DNA from: Blastomyces gilchristii SLH14081
Lineage: Eukaryota; Ascomycota; Eurotiomycetes; Onygenales; Ajellomycetaceae
Direction of reading: 5' to 3'
DNA: 18,904 nt
Assembly: GCF_000003855.2 (NCBI RefSeq)
Contig: NW_003101630.1
Coordinates: forward strand, 107,332-126,235
Shown here: positions 17,523 to 18,904 of the stretch, piece by piece
Layout of the letters: each line of letters opens with the position of its first letter
Position numbering within the stretch: position 1 is the first letter of the stretch
The notes under the pieces: generated by a model
Seen by the model: only the letters and a program-made list of their open reading frames with translations
Told to the model about the DNA's origin: nothing
Database searches by the model: none
Position numbers and translations under genes: made by a program

Positions 17523-18027
17523 TAGACTGGCCGCCGGGACCATGAATTTCACATTTGGTTCCATTTGGTCTGGTCCCATACATTTCTTGGCGTGAATCCC
17601 GCTGGGACTGACTATCAAAAAAACATGTAAAGTGACTATATATCAGATCTTAAAATAAAACCATGACTTGAAAAAAATGAGAAAGTGATTCCATTTGATC
17701 TCATTTAGTTTCATTCTTGGCATAAAGTTACTATTTTTAGACATTTTAAGGTTTTTTTTAGACTATTTTTAATTTTTTAAAAAGTAACACTTTTTGATAA
17801 TGCTCAAATGAGATTTAAAGTCATTTAAAGCAATAAAAATAATTTAAATTGAGAAGTGAAAATCATGATCTCATTTGAAAAATGTGACAAGAGTAGACAG
17901 TAAGTCTCACTGAGACAGTATGAAACTACTATCTAATGTTAAAACTGTGTAATAGAATCAGTTGAATTGATAATGAGACTATTAAAAATCTGATCCTGGT
18001 CTCAGACACGGTCACACGGTCAGTCTA
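17523..18027. mobile_element. hAT-like non-autonomous DNA transposon (MITE), 505 bp
   Basis: The left end TAGACTGGCCG and the reverse complement of the right end, TAGACTGACCG, match at 10 of 11 positions and are flanked by a perfect 8-bp duplication. An 8-bp duplication with short terminal inverted repeats starting TAG is typical of the hAT superfamily. There is no reading frame of note, so a transposase elsewhere would be needed. The ends keep CC, GG and CG while the centre is AT-rich with ATTTGRTC-like repeats. It lies 12 bases beyond the SINE 2 duplication, inside element B. Confidence 0.82.
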
Positions 18028-18035
18028 AAAGTGTT
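18028..18035. repeat. 8-bp target-site duplication, right, of MITE
   Basis: Second copy of AAAGTGTT, directly following CAGTCTA. Confidence 0.82.
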
Positions 18036-18036
18036 A

Positions 18037-18459
18037 AATCTTCTAGAGATTACACAGTTCACACTGAACTCTCACAGTCTGATTCAGATTACTGATAATA
18101 TAGTAATAAAGCTCTGAGACACTCACAACTAAGTAGAAGCCTTCATGACAAGTGTTAAATAAGATTAAGAGAACTGAATCAATGTTCACTGAGACTCTGC
18201 TAAGTAATATAAGATAGAAGATCTCATATGATTGAATCTTAAGAATATACAGATTACATATTCATCTCACACACTGAATTACTGTTATACAAAGTATAAA
18301 GTGATAGAAGTTCTAGACAGTTATAACTATCATCTTAACACATTATCAGAAATTCATAATATCTTTTATACAAGCTCACTTCTCTCTACTATTACTGATT
18401 CATTCTCTTCTCAACTGACTTTCAACTGACAGCTGTCAGAGATTATAGAAGAAGATAAT
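18037..18459 (+). pseudogene. Integrase C-terminal region of element B
   Basis: Running through stops, the frame gives EDLI-stop-LNLKNIQITYSSHTLNY (about 18217-18280), then KYKVIEVLDSYNYHLNTLSEIHNIFYTSSLL. This matches the post-catalytic integrase end of fungal gypsy elements (GDLVWLNLKNIRT, then a shell-like domain ending PPGIHxVFHxSLL). The zinc finger and DDE core should precede it, but only the SINE, the MITE and short flanks lie between here and RNase H. They were therefore deleted before or during the later insertions. Confidence 0.8.
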
Positions 18460-18609
18460 GAACTTGAATAAGAGATTAAAGATATTCTTGATAAGAGACT
18501 TCACAGCTGCAGCTGATAATATCTTGTGAAATAAGTCAGTTATAATTGTCTGATCTGAACTCTGAGCTCTGTATTATCTGAGACAGCAGCTCTTGACTGA
18601 TGAGAACTA
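18460..18609 (+). pseudogene. Chromodomain relic at the end of element B pol
   Basis: In the same frame, ELE-stop-EIKDILDKRL is followed by YLVK-stop-VSYN and then TLSSVLSETAALD. This matches the chromodomain pattern WEVEEILDxR...YLVKWxGY...WxP, with Trp codons now stops. In chromoviruses this domain follows integrase and is thought to guide insertion to marked chromatin. The domain here is damaged at the aromatic positions that bind methyl-lysine, so no function is expected. Confidence 0.78.
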
Positions 18610-18634
18610 TATACTTACAATTCTATATCACTTC

Positions 18635-18650
18635 TGAAAAGAAGGGACTA
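18635..18650 (+). promoter_or_regulatory. Polypurine tract region of element B
   Basis: TGAAAAGAAGGGACTA immediately precedes the 3' LTR, which starts TGTGACAG at 18652. The run GAAAAGAAGGGA is the expected plus-strand primer and fixes the element's orientation. Confidence 0.75.
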
Positions 18651-18651
18651 A

Positions 18652-18904
18652 TGTGACAGACTATATCTGATCAATTATATAGACTATTTTATTACACTTC
18701 ACAGATCTCACTGAAAGCTCTGATTCTCAGTTATTAATTCTCAGCTGAAAAATTCATGAAATTTCTATTCTTCTGTTTCAAAGCTTTATTATATACATAT
18801 ATAAATATTCACTTCAATTGCTGATTTCTATACTTTCTCTTTCTTTTCTTCTCTAACATTTTTTACTTTTATATTATAAGATCTATATATTATATCAATC
18901 TGTG
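18652..18904 (+). repeat. 3' LTR of element B, cut by window edge
   Basis: It aligns with 13412-13664 without gaps. It is more mutated than the 5' LTR: CGGGCTGCGCC has become CAGACTATATC and CCCGC has become CTCAC. Confidence 0.85.

Larger units (their letters stand above)
13412..18904 (+). mobile_element. Element B: chromodomain Ty3/gypsy retrotransposon (chromovirus), right LTR cut by window edge
   Basis: Direct repeats 13412-13664 and 18652-18904 align without gaps at an offset of 5240. Between them on the plus strand are a gag knuckle, protease, RT, RNase H, integrase C-terminus and chromodomain, then a polypurine tract touching the 3' LTR. This order with a C-terminal chromodomain defines chromoviruses within Ty3/gypsy. 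The element sits inside the A4 gag. SINE copy 2 and a MITE lie within it. All coding parts carry stops. Confidence 0.88.

Noticed and set aside
1..18904. CRISPR array, bacterial operon, or AT-rich protist or organelle genome
   Set aside because: There are no spaced direct repeats of array type, no operons and no organelle genes. Nested gypsy relics with transition-type decay, a SINE and a hAT-like MITE fit a fungal nuclear repeat region.

Overview
The window looks like filamentous fungal DNA from a transposon graveyard; an ascomycete is likely but this is inference. I see no intact gene. Four relics of Ty3/gypsy-type LTR retrotransposons, two copies of a tRNA-derived SINE and a small hAT-like MITE are nested in one another. 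The long copies are AT-rich, full of in-frame stops, and almost free of CC, GG and CG, as expected from a premeiotic repeat-directed C-to-T process (RIP or a relative). Elements are named here A (four parts: A1, the complete A2 with both LTRs, and A4), B and C.

Layout. 1-1126: A1, the 5' end (LTR, leader, gag start) of a family-A element on the minus strand that runs off the left edge. 1127 to about 4399: element C on the minus strand, with RT, protease and gag relics; its RT is split by SINE copy 1 (1639-2010, 12-bp target duplication). 4400-12664: A2, a complete 8.3-kb minus-strand element with 193-bp LTRs, primer-binding site, gag, protease, RT, RNase H, integrase, a GPY-like tail, polypurine tract and a 4-bp target duplication (ATAG). 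Unusually it has a 2.6-kb region between pol and the 3' LTR whose longest reading frames lie on the opposite strand. 12665-12822: a 158-bp unmutated, GC-richer spacer. 12823-13411: A4, the 5' end of a family-A element on the plus strand, head to head with A2.

13412 to the right edge: element B, a plus-strand chromovirus (LTRs offset by exactly 5240 bp; gag knuckle, protease, RT, RNase H, integrase C-terminus, chromodomain, polypurine tract), inserted in the A4 gag. Inside B lie SINE copy 2 (17117-17490, minus strand, 12-bp duplication) and a 505-bp hAT-like MITE (17523-18027, 8-bp duplication). B has lost its integrase zinc finger and catalytic core.

Relative order read from nesting: C before A1, SINE 1 and probably A2; A4 before B; B before SINE 2 and the MITE. 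No CRISPR array, defence system, host gene or functional RNA gene is visible. The points most worth following are the CC/CG-centred mutation footprint with an abrupt edge near 12420, the antisense ORF region of A2, and the SINE and MITE families, whose ends are defined here to the base.
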